Assembly: GCA_016861105.1 (NCBI GenBank)
Contig: BOKS01000012.1
Coordinates: 62,001 to 126,000, forward strand
Direction: 5' to 3'
Source: Betaproteobacteria bacterium
Lineage (GTDB): Bacteria > Pseudomonadota > Gammaproteobacteria > Burkholderiales > Casimicrobiaceae
DNA length: 64,000 nucleotides
Shown: positions 43,876 through 52,777 of the stretch, one piece after another
How positions within the stretch are numbered: the first letter of the stretch is position 1
How the letters are laid out: each line of letters starts with the position of its first letter
Translations under genes and position numbers: made by a program
Notes under the pieces: model-generated
Told to the model about the DNA's origin: nothing
Seen by the model: the letters and a program-made list of their open reading frames with translations, nothing else
The model's database searches: none

Positions 43876-43984
43876 GCCGGTGCCGTCCGGCGCTCGTCCG
43901 ACACACCGAGCTGCTCGCGGTCGACGGCCTCGCGAGCCCGTCGCCCGGCGAAGCGGTGTCGGCGCGACTGCGCCTTGCGCCTCC

Positions 43985-44248
43985 TCACCTGCAGTCGGGA
44001 TGAACGCGCACGTAGTTCGACAGCACACGACCCAGCTCGGCGGCGTGGCGCTGGTTTCCCGCGCGAAGCGCGCGCTCCAGGTCGTCCGCGATCATGCCGC
44101 GGATGCGGCGCCGGCCATCGGGGGTTGCGAGAAGGCAGCAGCCCAGCTCGGCCGCAACGATCTGCGGGACGCGCTCGTGCTCGGCGATCGCGTCGACCTC
44201 CCCGACCTCGAGTCCGGCCAGATCCATGCACTCCTGAAGCGTCACCAT
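43985..44248 (-). CDS. Small conserved hypothetical protein
   Basis: An 87-residue soluble protein: MVTLQECMDLAGLEVGEVDA is followed by IAEHERVPQIVAAELGCCLL. The sequence IAEHE-x-x-P is seen in a recurring family of small proteobacterial proteins that I recognise but cannot name. ATG 44248 follows GGGGAG. One double Cys (CC) and a final DCR are present. It is oriented against the preceding plus-strand gene and divergently from the stress-protein gene. Function unknown. Confidence 0.6.
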   Translation of the reverse strand: MVTLQECMDLAGLEVGEVDAIAEHERVPQIVAAELGCCLLATPDGRRRIRGMIADDLERALRAGNQRHAAELGRVLSNYVRVHPDCR

Positions 44249-44511
44249 GAGGTACTCCCCGTCCGGGCCAAGCGTGCACGCCTATGACAATAGCATAACG
44301 CCCCGCCGCGCGAACGCAACAGGGCGCGAGCTTCGTGCCGCCCGCGTTCCGTGGCGGATCCGCCGAATGGAGTGCACACTCGACGTGCCCGGACGCCTCG
44401 TGTCGCCCGTCGGGGACACGTTTCCGACGTCCGTGGCTCGCCGCCCGCGTCGCGCGACGACAGCCCGGTCAGGCCGCCCGCGCCCCGCGCCGAAGCGCCA
44501 AGGAGGCAACC

Positions 44512-44949
44512 GTGTACAAGAGGATCCTGCTCGCCTACGACGGCACCGAGTCCGGCCAGAAGGCGCTGCTCGACTGCCGCGACCTCGCTCAGTGGGGACA
44601 GTCGGAACTGTCGCTCGTCGCCGTCATGCCCGTGCCCACGAACCCCATGATGATCGAAGGGGGCCTGTACGACGGTGTCGGCGACGAGGAACTGAAGGCA
44701 ACCTACGAAAGCATTCTCGATGACGGGCTGCAACGGCTCTCGCTCGCCGGGCGGCGCGTTCACGGCGAGTTGCTGGCAGGGGATCCGGTCCGGGAGATCA
44801 CCGAGTACGCGCGCAAGATCGAGGCGGACTTGATCGTCGTCGGGCACAAGCATCTCGACGGCTGGGCGGCTCGCTGGTGGCGAAGCGCCACCTCGCCGGC
44901 CCTGATCGAGCACGCGCCTTGCAGCGTCCTGGTGGTGATCACCCATTGA
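44512..44949 (+). CDS. Universal stress protein family (UspA-like)
   Basis: A 145-residue soluble Usp domain. The start is GTG 44512, preceded by a perfect AGGAGG six bases away. KRILLAYDGTESGQKALLDC is the N-terminal strand and nucleotide region. The C-terminus GHKHLDGWAARWWRSATSPA, then LIEHAPCSVLVV, replaces the G-x2-G-x9-G(S/T) nucleotide loop of ATP-binding members, so ATP binding is doubtful. The members of this clade with Trp-rich loops are commonly near stress or respiratory genes. The precise role is unknown. Confidence 0.88.
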   Translation: MYKRILLAYDGTESGQKALLDCRDLAQWGQSELSLVAVMPVPTNPMMIEGGLYDGVGDEELKATYESILDDGLQRLSLAGRRVHGELLAGDPVREITEYARKIEADLIVVGHKHLDGWAARWWRSATSPALIEHAPCSVLVVITH

Positions 44950-45636
44950 CTGCGGGGCGGTCACATTTCCCTGCGATGCGTCGGGATCCGGCGCGTCCAC
45001 GCGGAGCCCGGCCCGCGCCCTTCGAACGGTCACGAGCCTCGTCTTTCGCGGCGGCCATCCTCGTCGTCCGCAGGCCCCGGCCAGCGGCGCTCGACGGGCC
45101 TGACCTCGAGCGCAAGCTCGCGTTCGCGAGCCTGGTGCCCAGGACACGGCTCCGCATGCGCGTGGCGTGGCGCGATGCCGCACTCTCGTCGCCACCGTCC
45201 ATGCAGGTACCGGACGGCCGGGTTCGCGGCCATCGTGCGCGCGGGCGACCTTCCTCGGCGGCACGTCATGTTCGGGAGCCCGGCCGAGGCACCGGGAATC
45301 GGCAGCGCGAGTACGCAGGGAGTCGACGGCGACGACACGCGCGCGCACGCCGCGGCTGAACGGCTTGAAGCGGACGGCGGAGCCTGTGCCGGATCCGCGC
45401 TGTTCAAATCGCACGCGCGGGTTCATCATGGACGTGGCACCCGTGTCCGGCGCTGCGCGCGGCTGACGTCGCGGGCGTGATGCCGATCCGACACCCCGGC
45501 CGGATCGTTTCCTTCGTCCGGCTGCAGACGCTCCCGCGATCACGCGGCGGCGAGCGCAGCGGGCAGCGGACGCCAGCTTCGGCGTTCGACAGGCCAAGGC
45601 CGTTGGACGTGCGGAGATCGCGCCATGGAGGCGCAG
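44950..45636. other. 687-base gap without a recognisable gene
   Basis: The open frames here on both strands give Arg/Ala/Pro-rich products with no family features. No hairpin, repeat or promoter stands out. It separates the stress protein from the CotH-kinase gene and might contain a decayed gene or a long leader. Confidence 0.5.
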
Positions 45637-47952
45637 ATGCGCTCACGCAACCTCGTCCTGCTCGCGGTGTCGTGCGGCCTTGCAGCGCCGGTGGCCTGCG
45701 CGGGCGCTTCCGTCGCCATCGAGTTCGCTCACGCTGGCTACGGCCACTATTTCGTGACGACCGCTCTGCCGGAGATCGCCGCGCTGGATGCGGGGACGGT
45801 TCCCGGCTGGCAGCGCACGGGCGAGTCCTTCGCCGTGTTCGACCTCGGCACGCCGGGCGCGCGCGGGACCTGCCGCTTCTGGAGCGGACAGACGTTCGCG
45901 CCGCGCAGCTCGCACTTCTACACCGCGTCCGCCGCGGAGTGCGAAGAGCGGAAGCGGGACGTGCACTGGCGGTTCGAGGGCGAGGTCTTCGCGATGGTCC
46001 TTCCCTCCGAAGACGGCAGGTGCCCGACCGGCACGGTACCGCTGTACCGGCTCTACAACGACGCCAGGAACGGCGCACCGAACCACAGGTACACGACCCA
46101 GGCCACCGTGCGTGCCGCGACGATCGCGGAGGGCTGGATTCCCGAAGGCGACGGCATCGGCCTGACGGGCTGCGTTCCGCCGTCGGACGCGCAACGGACG
46201 ATCCGGGGCCACGTCGTCGACGGCTTCATCGTGGACGCGATCGTGTGCCTGGACGCGAACCGCAGCGGCGGCTGCGATCCGGGCGAACCTCGGTCCTCCA
46301 CCGACGCTGCCGGCGCGTATGCGCTGACGATTCCGCGGGAAGCCACCGAGCCGCTCGTCGCCGAGGTCGTGGCGGGGCGCTCGCGCGACAGCGACGAGCC
46401 CGCGACGAGCGTGGACGTCACGTATCGCATGGCCACGCCCTCCCCGGTCTACGGGACGGACATCACGCCGTTCTCGACGCTGGTCGCCCTCACCGGGCTT
46501 GCGAACCACGCCCTGGGCGAGGATGTCGTCCGGGCGCGGCTGGGGCTGCCGCCGCGGTACGACTTGCGTCTTCCTGCGCCGGCACCCGCGGGCTCGACGA
46601 GGCAGGCGGTGGCGAAGGCGATCGTGAAGGCGCTGAAGGCGCGCGGAGGGGTGCTGGACATGGCCTCGCCCGGCGCGCTGGGCGACGTCGTCGCCGCCTT
46701 GCCGGAGGAGGTGAACGCGCTGCCCCGCTCGCGGATTGCCACGCGCAACGGCGCCCCGATCGAGTCCAAGGAGATCTACGTCGACGCGACCTACGTCCTC
46801 ACGCATCCGGCGGCGGCCGTACCGGACGCGACGCTGAACGGCCGGATCCGCGGGCGCGGGAACACCACGTGGGGCCAGCCGAAGAGTCCGTACAAGGTCC
46901 AGTTCGCCAACGACGCGGCCTACGCGGCGGTGGAGGACGTGCTCGGCATGAGGAAGCAGCGCAACTGGGCACTGCTGGCGGACTACTTCGACCGCTCGCT
47001 GATCCGCAACAAGCTGGCGCTGTCGCTGGGGAGCAGCAGCGTGTTCCGCGACGGCCTCAAGTGGACGCCCTCGGGGCAGCACGTCGAGGTCTGGCTCAAC
47101 GACGACTACGTGGGCGTGTACCTGCTGACCGAGGACATCCGCGTCGACCCGGCACGGCTCGACATCGCCCGGATGAGCGCGGACCCCGCGGAGGGTCAGG
47201 TCGACGGCGGCTACGTCGTCGAGGTCGACTTCCGCCTCGACTGCTACCGGGGACTCGACTTCACGCTCCAGATGATCACCCGGCAGGGGGTGCCGATCTG
47301 CGTCGACACCCCGGACGAGGAAGGGATCACGCCGGCGCAACTCGCGTTCGTCAATGCCCTGATCGAGGACGTCGAGTCCGACATCTACGGCCCGAGCCGG
47401 CTCGAGCGGCTGAACCTCGCGAGCTTCGCGGACTGGTACCTGCTGCAGGAGCTCTTCCGCAACCACGACGCCGCCTTCGTCTCCAGCGACTTCATGTGGA
47501 AGGACGGCGATGCCGCGCCGAACCCGGGCGACCGCCTGCTGAACATGGGCCCGATCTGGGACTTCGACCGCAGCGCCGGCAACGTCAACTACAGCGACAA
47601 CTGGAAGGTGGAAGGCTGCTGGGTGAGCCGGGGCGAGCGTCCCAACTGGTTCCGCAGGCTGTTCGACAACCAGCGCTTCCTCGCGCTGACGCTCGAGCGC
47701 TGGCGACAGAAGCGGGCATCGCTCGAGACGTTCGTCAACGCGGGCATCGACGCCTACGCGCATCGCCTGGCACCCGCCGCCCGCCGGAACTTCGAGCGCT
47801 GGCCGATCTTCGACGTGCCGCTCACCAACTTCTACGTGTTCTCGAATCACGACGAGGAAGTCGCGTTCGTGCGGCAGTTCCTGAACGAGCGCATGAAGTG
47901 GCTGGACGCGGCCTACGCGAGTCCGGCGGCATTCAACGTCATGTGCAGGTAG
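45637..47952 (+). CDS. Exported CotH kinase-family protein with DUF5648-like N-terminal region
   Basis: A 771-residue secreted protein. A signal peptide (MRSRNLVLLAVSCGLAAPVA) is followed at about 27-180 by a region with HYFVTT, SSHFYTAS and LYRLYNDARNGAPNHRYTT, resembling DUF5648 repeats. About 190-260 is a carboxypeptidase-like segment with a Ca-binding-type DANRSGGCDPGE loop. From about 400 to 690 is a CotH protein kinase domain: RIRGRGNTTWGQPKSPYKVQF, LGMRKQRNWALLADYFDRSL, EVWLNDDYVGVYLLTEDI and GPIWDFDRSAGN with the metal-binding D-x-D. CotH kinases phosphorylate surface proteins in Bacillus, but the target here is unknown. ATG 45637 is preferred to 45625 since GGAGG precedes it. Confidence 0.85.
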   Translation: MRSRNLVLLAVSCGLAAPVACAGASVAIEFAHAGYGHYFVTTALPEIAALDAGTVPGWQRTGESFAVFDLGTPGARGTCRFWSGQTFAPRSSHFYTASAAECEERKRDVHWRFEGEVFAMVLPSEDGRCPTGTVPLYRLYNDARNGAPNHRYTTQATVRAATIAEGWIPEGDGIGLTGCVPPSDAQRTIRGHVVDGFIVDAIVCLDANRSGGCDPGEPRSSTDAAGAYALTIPREATEPLVAEVVAGRSRDSDEPATSVDVTYRMATPSPVYGTDITPFSTLVALTGLANHALGEDVVRARLGLPPRYDLRLPAPAPAGSTRQAVAKAIVKALKARGGVLDMASPGALGDVVAALPEEVNALPRSRIATRNGAPIESKEIYVDATYVLTHPAAAVPDATLNGRIRGRGNTTWGQPKSPYKVQFANDAAYAAVEDVLGMRKQRNWALLADYFDRSLIRNKLALSLGSSSVFRDGLKWTPSGQHVEVWLNDDYVGVYLLTEDIRVDPARLDIARMSADPAEGQVDGGYVVEVDFRLDCYRGLDFTLQMITRQGVPICVDTPDEEGITPAQLAFVNALIEDVESDIYGPSRLERLNLASFADWYLLQELFRNHDAAFVSSDFMWKDGDAAPNPGDRLLNMGPIWDFDRSAGNVNYSDNWKVEGCWVSRGERPNWFRRLFDNQRFLALTLERWRQKRASLETFVNAGIDAYAHRLAPAARRNFERWPIFDVPLTNFYVFSNHDEEVAFVRQFLNERMKWLDAAYASPAAFNVMCR

Positions 47953-48191
47953 GCGCGGGCGCGCCGCACCGGCGCGGAGTTCCTCCTCGCGAAGGGCGGG
48001 TCGCGGCGTACGCGGCGGCGAGGGACGCGATCCGCGCGAGGCGCCCGTCACGGCGCCTTCCGTGGCGCATGGCTGATCCATGGCAAGATGCGACCCGCGT
48101 TCGCGGGGCCTAATGGGATCCGCCGATCGACGGCCCGGCACGTCGCCGCCCGGAGCCGAGCCCGGTTTTTCGGTAGCCTCCCGAGCCCGCA

Positions 48192-49544
48192 TTGTTCAGG
48201 CCGATCCTTCCCGCGACCCTCGCACTCGCTGCGGGCCTCGCCGGTGCCGCCGCGCCCACCGCCGTCGAGTACTACCACGGCGGCTACGGCCACTATTTCG
48301 TCACGGCGTCGCCGCAGGAGATCGCCGCGCTCGACGCGGGAAGCCCTGCGGGATGGCGCCGCACCGGTCACGCGTTCGACGTGTTCCCGCTCGGCGCGCC
48401 GGGTGCCGCCCACGTCTGCCGGTTCTGGAGCGGCCAGACGTTCACGACCAAGAGTTCGCACTTCTACGACGCGGCGCTGCCGAGGTGCGCGACCGGCGCC
48501 ATTCGCGACTGGAAGTTCGAGGGCGAGGTCTTCGGCGTCGCCCTCCCGGACGCCGCCGGCGAATGCGGATGGGGGACGAAGGCGCTCTACCGCCTCTACA
48601 ACGACGGGCGCTCGGGCGCGCCCAACCATCGCTACACCACGAGCCTCGCGGTCCGGGCGGACATGCTGGCCCAGGGATGGATCGCGGAAGGCGCCGGCAT
48701 CGGCGTGGTCGGGTGCGTGCCGCTGCCGCGGCCGGAGGCGTTCACGATCGTCGCCGCGGGCGACATCGCACAGTGCTCGAATGCTCCCGCGTCGCTGAGC
48801 GCGGCAGCGCAGACCGCGGCCCTCGTCACCGACGACGATGCGCTCGTGCTGACGCTCGGCGACAACGTCTACGACGCGGGCGCGCCGGGCGAGTTCGCGA
48901 GCTGCTTCGACCCCACGTGGGGCGCGTTCCGCGACCGGATCCGTCCGGCGATCGGCAACCACGAGTACCGGACGCCCGGCGCGGAGGGCTACTTCGGCTA
49001 CTTCGGTGCCCGCGCCGGTCCCGACCGCGGCGGCTACTACAGCTTCGACCACGGCGGCTGGCACTTCATCGCGCTGAACAGCGCGATCGATACCTCCGTC
49101 GGCTCGCCGCAGTACCAGTGGCTGATGGCCGACCTCGCCGCCTCCAGCGCCACGCTGTGCACGATCGCCTATTGGCACCATCCGGCGTTCAGCTCCGGGG
49201 ACGAGCACGGCGGCGACGACAGGATGCTGCCGATGTTCGCTGCGCTGCATGCGGCGGGCGTGGAGATCGTGCTCGCCGGGCACGAGCACTTCTACGAGCG
49301 GTTCGCGCCGCAGGATGCGCAGGGCGTGCGCGATCCGGGACGCGGCGTGCGCCAGTTCATCGTCGGGACCGGTGGCGCGAGGCTCTACCCGTTCGGTCCG
49401 CCGCACCCCGCGAGCGAGTTCCGCCACAACGCCTCGCACGGCGTGCTGCGGCTCGCGCTCGGTGCGGACGGCTATCGCTGGCACTTCGTGCCGACCGGCG
49501 GCGCGGCACCGCGCGATCCCGGCAGCGCCGCCTGCCACCGATAG
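48192..49544 (+). CDS. Exported metallophosphoesterase with DUF5648-like N-terminal region
   Basis: A 450-residue secreted protein. The signal peptide (about 1-22) and a region at 24-177 are roughly 60% identical to the N-terminus of the CotH gene next to it (GYGHYFVT, RFWSGQTF, KFEGEVF, LYRLYND, APNHRYTT). The calcineurin-like phosphoesterase domain from about 184 has AAGDIAQC, TLGDNVYDAG (GDN 223-225), RPAIGNHEY (255-258), AYWHHPAF and LAGHEHFYERF, i.e. a full metal-ligand set. The start is TTG 48192. It may be a secreted phosphatase acting on the same substrate class that the neighbouring kinase modifies, which is speculative. Confidence 0.82.
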   Translation: MFRPILPATLALAAGLAGAAAPTAVEYYHGGYGHYFVTASPQEIAALDAGSPAGWRRTGHAFDVFPLGAPGAAHVCRFWSGQTFTTKSSHFYDAALPRCATGAIRDWKFEGEVFGVALPDAAGECGWGTKALYRLYNDGRSGAPNHRYTTSLAVRADMLAQGWIAEGAGIGVVGCVPLPRPEAFTIVAAGDIAQCSNAPASLSAAAQTAALVTDDDALVLTLGDNVYDAGAPGEFASCFDPTWGAFRDRIRPAIGNHEYRTPGAEGYFGYFGARAGPDRGGYYSFDHGGWHFIALNSAIDTSVGSPQYQWLMADLAASSATLCTIAYWHHPAFSSGDEHGGDDRMLPMFAALHAAGVEIVLAGHEHFYERFAPQDAQGVRDPGRGVRQFIVGTGGARLYPFGPPHPASEFRHNASHGVLRLALGADGYRWHFVPTGGAAPRDPGSAACHR

Positions 49545-49777
49545 TCCCCGGCGGGACGCCCGCCGCGCAGGAGGGGCTGCTGCATCCGCCGGGCAGGTGC
49601 GCCGATTGGGTCGGCGCAGGGCGATCCCCGGCCTGGTGAAGCGCTACGATAGCTGCCGCGGGGGAGCGCGAGCCGTCCCTCCGCGCCAGCGCCACGACGT
49701 CCGAACCGCGGTTCCAGACGCGTTGCCGCGCACGTGGATGCGCGCGCGCCGGGCCGCCTTCCGCGCTTCGTCCAGCC

Positions 49778-52777
49778 ATGCCCCGCACCCTTCTCGCCTT
49801 CGGCGCTCCTGCGGTCGTCCACGACGGCGAGGCGACGGCGCTGCCTTTCGAGCGGCGCACGCAGCTGCTTGCCTTCCTGGCGCTGCGCCGGACGTGGATC
49901 GGACGCTCCGAGCTGGCGGCGCTGCTGTGGCCGGACCTCGACCGCAGGCTCGCGTTCGCCAACCTGCGCAAGACGCTGTTCCGGCTGCCGGCGACCCCGT
50001 GGGGCGGCGCGGTCGAAAGCGGCGACGGGGCGGTGCGCGCCGTGCTCGACACGGACGTGCGCTCCTTCGAGGAGGCGCTGCGCGACGGCCGCCCCGGGGA
50101 CGCGCTGGCCCGGTATCGCGGCGACCTGCTGGCCGGCTTCGACGACGAAGGCAACGAGGCGTGGACGCAGTGGCTGCGGTTCGAGCGCGACCGCCTGCGC
50201 ACGGCGTGGCGCCTTGCGGCGCTGGGGCATCTCGACGGGGACATCGCCTCCGCCGAGGCGCTCGCGCTGTGCGCGCAGCTGGTGGAAGCGGACCCGCTCG
50301 ACGAAGCCGCCGTCGGCGCGCAGATCGGGTGGCTGGCGCGCGCCGGCCACGTCGCGCGGGCGCACGAGGCCTATCGGACGTATGCCGCGCGCCTGCGGGA
50401 GGAGCTCGGCCTCGAGCCCGGCACGGCGCTCGCCACGCTGCACGCCGCGCTGGCCGGCGGCGAGCGAAGCGGTGAGCGCCGCATCCCCGCGGCGGCGCCC
50501 GCCGCCGCCGACGGCTTCGTCGGACGGGTCGCCGAGCTGCGCACGCTGGAGGAGCGGCTGGCGCTGCCCGAGTGCCGGCTGCTGTGCGTGCTGGGGCCCG
50601 GCGGCGTGGGCAAGACGCGGCTCGCGCGCCGCGCGATGCAGCTGCTGGCTCCGCGCTTCGCCGACGGCGCGACGTTCGTCCCGCTGGAGGACCTGAGCGA
50701 TCCTTCGGAGATCGGCAGCCGGCTCGCACGCGAGCTGGGCGTGCGTCCCGGCGCCCGCGGCGACGCGCTCGCGCAGGCGCTCGAAGCTCTCGCGGAGCGG
50801 GAGATGCTCGTCGTCCTCGACAACGCCGAGCACCTCGTGCACGGCGCGACGACGTTCGAGCAGCTGCTCGCCGCGGCGCCCGGGGTCAAGGCCCTGGTGA
50901 CGTCGCGCGTGCGCCTGGCCACGCCCAGCGAGTGGACGCTGCCGCTCGCGGGCCTGCCCTGCCCCGGGACGGAGGACGCGGACCGGCTCGAAGCGTTCGA
51001 CGCCGCGCGGCTGTTCGTGAACGCGGCGCGCCGCGCCGGCGTCGACGTCGCGGCGGCCTCCGACGCCGACGCGATCGTCGACATCTGCCGCCGCGTCGAC
51101 GGGCTGCCGCTGGCCCTCGAGCTCGCGGCCGCGTGGACGCGCGTGCTGCCGTGCGCTGCGATCGCGGACGAGCTTCGCCTGGGCGCCGAGCTCCTGCGCA
51201 CGCCCGACGGCTCGCAGCCGTCGCGGCACGCGAGCATCGAGCACGTGTTCGAGCAGTCGTGGCGGCTGCTCGCGCCGGCGGAGCGCGACGCGCTCGCGCG
51301 CCTGTCGGTGTTCCGCGGGGGCTTCGCGCCGGGGGCGGCGCTCGCGGCGGCGCACGCGGGACTGCCGGTGCTGGGCGCGCTGGTCGACAAGTCGCTGCTG
51401 CGCAAGGACGGCCCGCGCCTCGACATGCATCCGCTGGTGCAGCGGCTCGCCGCGCTGCGCCTCGAGGGGACCGCACGCGACGAGGCGGAGGCCGCGCACG
51501 CGCAGCACTTCCACCGTCTGCTCGCGCAGTCGCGGCGCGCCGTGGACGACGGCGACCGCGAGGCGCTGCAGGCGATCGAGACCGAGTTCGAGAACGTGCG
51601 CGTGGCCTGGCGGTGGGCGGTCGCGCGCGGGGCGGGCGGCGCGCTGGCTGCGAGCGCGCCGACGCTCATGCACTTCTGCGACCACCGCGGGCGTTTCGCC
51701 GAAGGGGCCGCGCTGCTTCGCGAGGCCGTCGACGCCCCGGTGGCCGCCGCCGCCGCGCTGCGGTCGCGGCTGCTCGGCGCGGTCGCGCACCTCGAGTACC
51801 GGCAGGACCGCTACGACGACGCCATGCGGACCGCGACCCGGGCGCTGGCCGACGCGCGCGCCAGTCCGGACGCGGACGCGCAGCTGCAGGGCCTGATCGT
51901 GCTCGGCGGCGCCAGCCTCCGGCTCGCGCGCTACGAGGAGGCGCGGCGGTACTTCGGACGGGCGCTGCGCCAGGCGGCGGCCGGATCGGACCCCCACGTC
52001 AGCGCGGCGATGCTCGACAACCTCGCGCTGATCGCCAAGTACCAGGGCGACTACGACGAGTCGCTGCGCCTGTCGCTGCGCTCGCTCGACGAGCACCGCA
52101 GGCTGGGCGACGCGGCGGGCGAGGCGCTGTGCCTCAACAACGCCGGCGCGCTGTGCCTCGACATCGGCCGGCACGACGACGGGGCGGGCTACCTGGCCGA
52201 AGGGCTGCGCATCGCGGTCGCGCACGGCTTCGTGACCACGCGCGCGCTGCTCGTGGCGAACATGACCGAGCTCGCGATCAAGCGCGGGGACCTCGACGGC
52301 GCCGAGCGCCACGCTCGGCTGGCGCTCGACCTCGCCAGCACGACGGGATTGCGCGCGGCCGCGGCGGTCGCGCGCATGCGCCTCGCGCAGGTGGCCACGC
52401 GTCGGGGCGAGCTCGCGACGGCACGCTCGGAACTCGGGGAAGGCCTGGCGCTCGCCCGCGCGATCAACCGCGAGCAGCTGATGGTCGCGGGCGCGTCGTG
52501 CTTCGCCGATCTGCTCGCCGCACAGGGCGAGCACGACTGCGCGCGGCAGGTGCTGGGCTTCGTGGTCGACCACCCGGCAACGGCCGCGGCCGATCGGGAG
52601 GAGATGCGCGCGCGCCTGGCCGCGTGGCCGGGCACCACGGCGCGAGCCCCGGGCTGGCCGGGGCTCGCGCTCGCGGACCTCGTCGACCGCATCGTCGCCG
52701 AAGCGTCCGCCGCGCACGCGCCGCTGCTGCGGTTCCTGCGCGCCGGCAGCGCGGCGCAGGCGCCTTCAGTGCGGTAG
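49778..52777 (+). CDS. BTAD-STAND-TPR transcriptional regulator / signal-transduction ATPase
   Basis: A 999-residue protein. Residues 1-95 look like the winged helix of AfsR/SARP-type regulators (GRSELAALLWPDLDRRLAFA), and 96-225 is a bacterial transcriptional activation domain (AHEAYRTYAARLREELGLEP). A STAND-type NTPase follows: Walker A GPGGVGKTRL at 273-282, Walker B MLVVLDNAEHL, and VDGLPLALELAAAW (GxP motif). The second half consists of TPR-like helical repeats. Such proteins are switched on by ligand or partner binding. The gene overlaps the haloperoxidase gene tail to tail by 12 bases. What it controls is unknown. Confidence 0.85.
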   Translation: MPRTLLAFGAPAVVHDGEATALPFERRTQLLAFLALRRTWIGRSELAALLWPDLDRRLAFANLRKTLFRLPATPWGGAVESGDGAVRAVLDTDVRSFEEALRDGRPGDALARYRGDLLAGFDDEGNEAWTQWLRFERDRLRTAWRLAALGHLDGDIASAEALALCAQLVEADPLDEAAVGAQIGWLARAGHVARAHEAYRTYAARLREELGLEPGTALATLHAALAGGERSGERRIPAAAPAAADGFVGRVAELRTLEERLALPECRLLCVLGPGGVGKTRLARRAMQLLAPRFADGATFVPLEDLSDPSEIGSRLARELGVRPGARGDALAQALEALAEREMLVVLDNAEHLVHGATTFEQLLAAAPGVKALVTSRVRLATPSEWTLPLAGLPCPGTEDADRLEAFDAARLFVNAARRAGVDVAAASDADAIVDICRRVDGLPLALELAAAWTRVLPCAAIADELRLGAELLRTPDGSQPSRHASIEHVFEQSWRLLAPAERDALARLSVFRGGFAPGAALAAAHAGLPVLGALVDKSLLRKDGPRLDMHPLVQRLAALRLEGTARDEAEAAHAQHFHRLLAQSRRAVDDGDREALQAIETEFENVRVAWRWAVARGAGGALAASAPTLMHFCDHRGRFAEGAALLREAVDAPVAAAAALRSRLLGAVAHLEYRQDRYDDAMRTATRALADARASPDADAQLQGLIVLGGASLRLARYEEARRYFGRALRQAAAGSDPHVSAAMLDNLALIAKYQGDYDESLRLSLRSLDEHRRLGDAAGEALCLNNAGALCLDIGRHDDGAGYLAEGLRIAVAHGFVTTRALLVANMTELAIKRGDLDGAERHARLALDLASTTGLRAAAAVARMRLAQVATRRGELATARSELGEGLALARAINREQLMVAGASCFADLLAAQGEHDCARQVLGFVVDHPATAAADREEMRARLAAWPGTTARAPGWPGLALADLVDRIVAEASAAHAPLLRFLRAGSAAQAPSVR

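Noticed and set aside
45175..45480. Possible 101-codon gene in the gap before the CotH gene
   Set aside because: No ribosome-binding site and no recognisable family. Competing frames of equal length exist on both strands.
45643..48192. 849-codon minus-strand frame over the CotH gene
   Set aside because: Antisense shadow; the plus-strand product has a signal peptide and clear kinase motifs.
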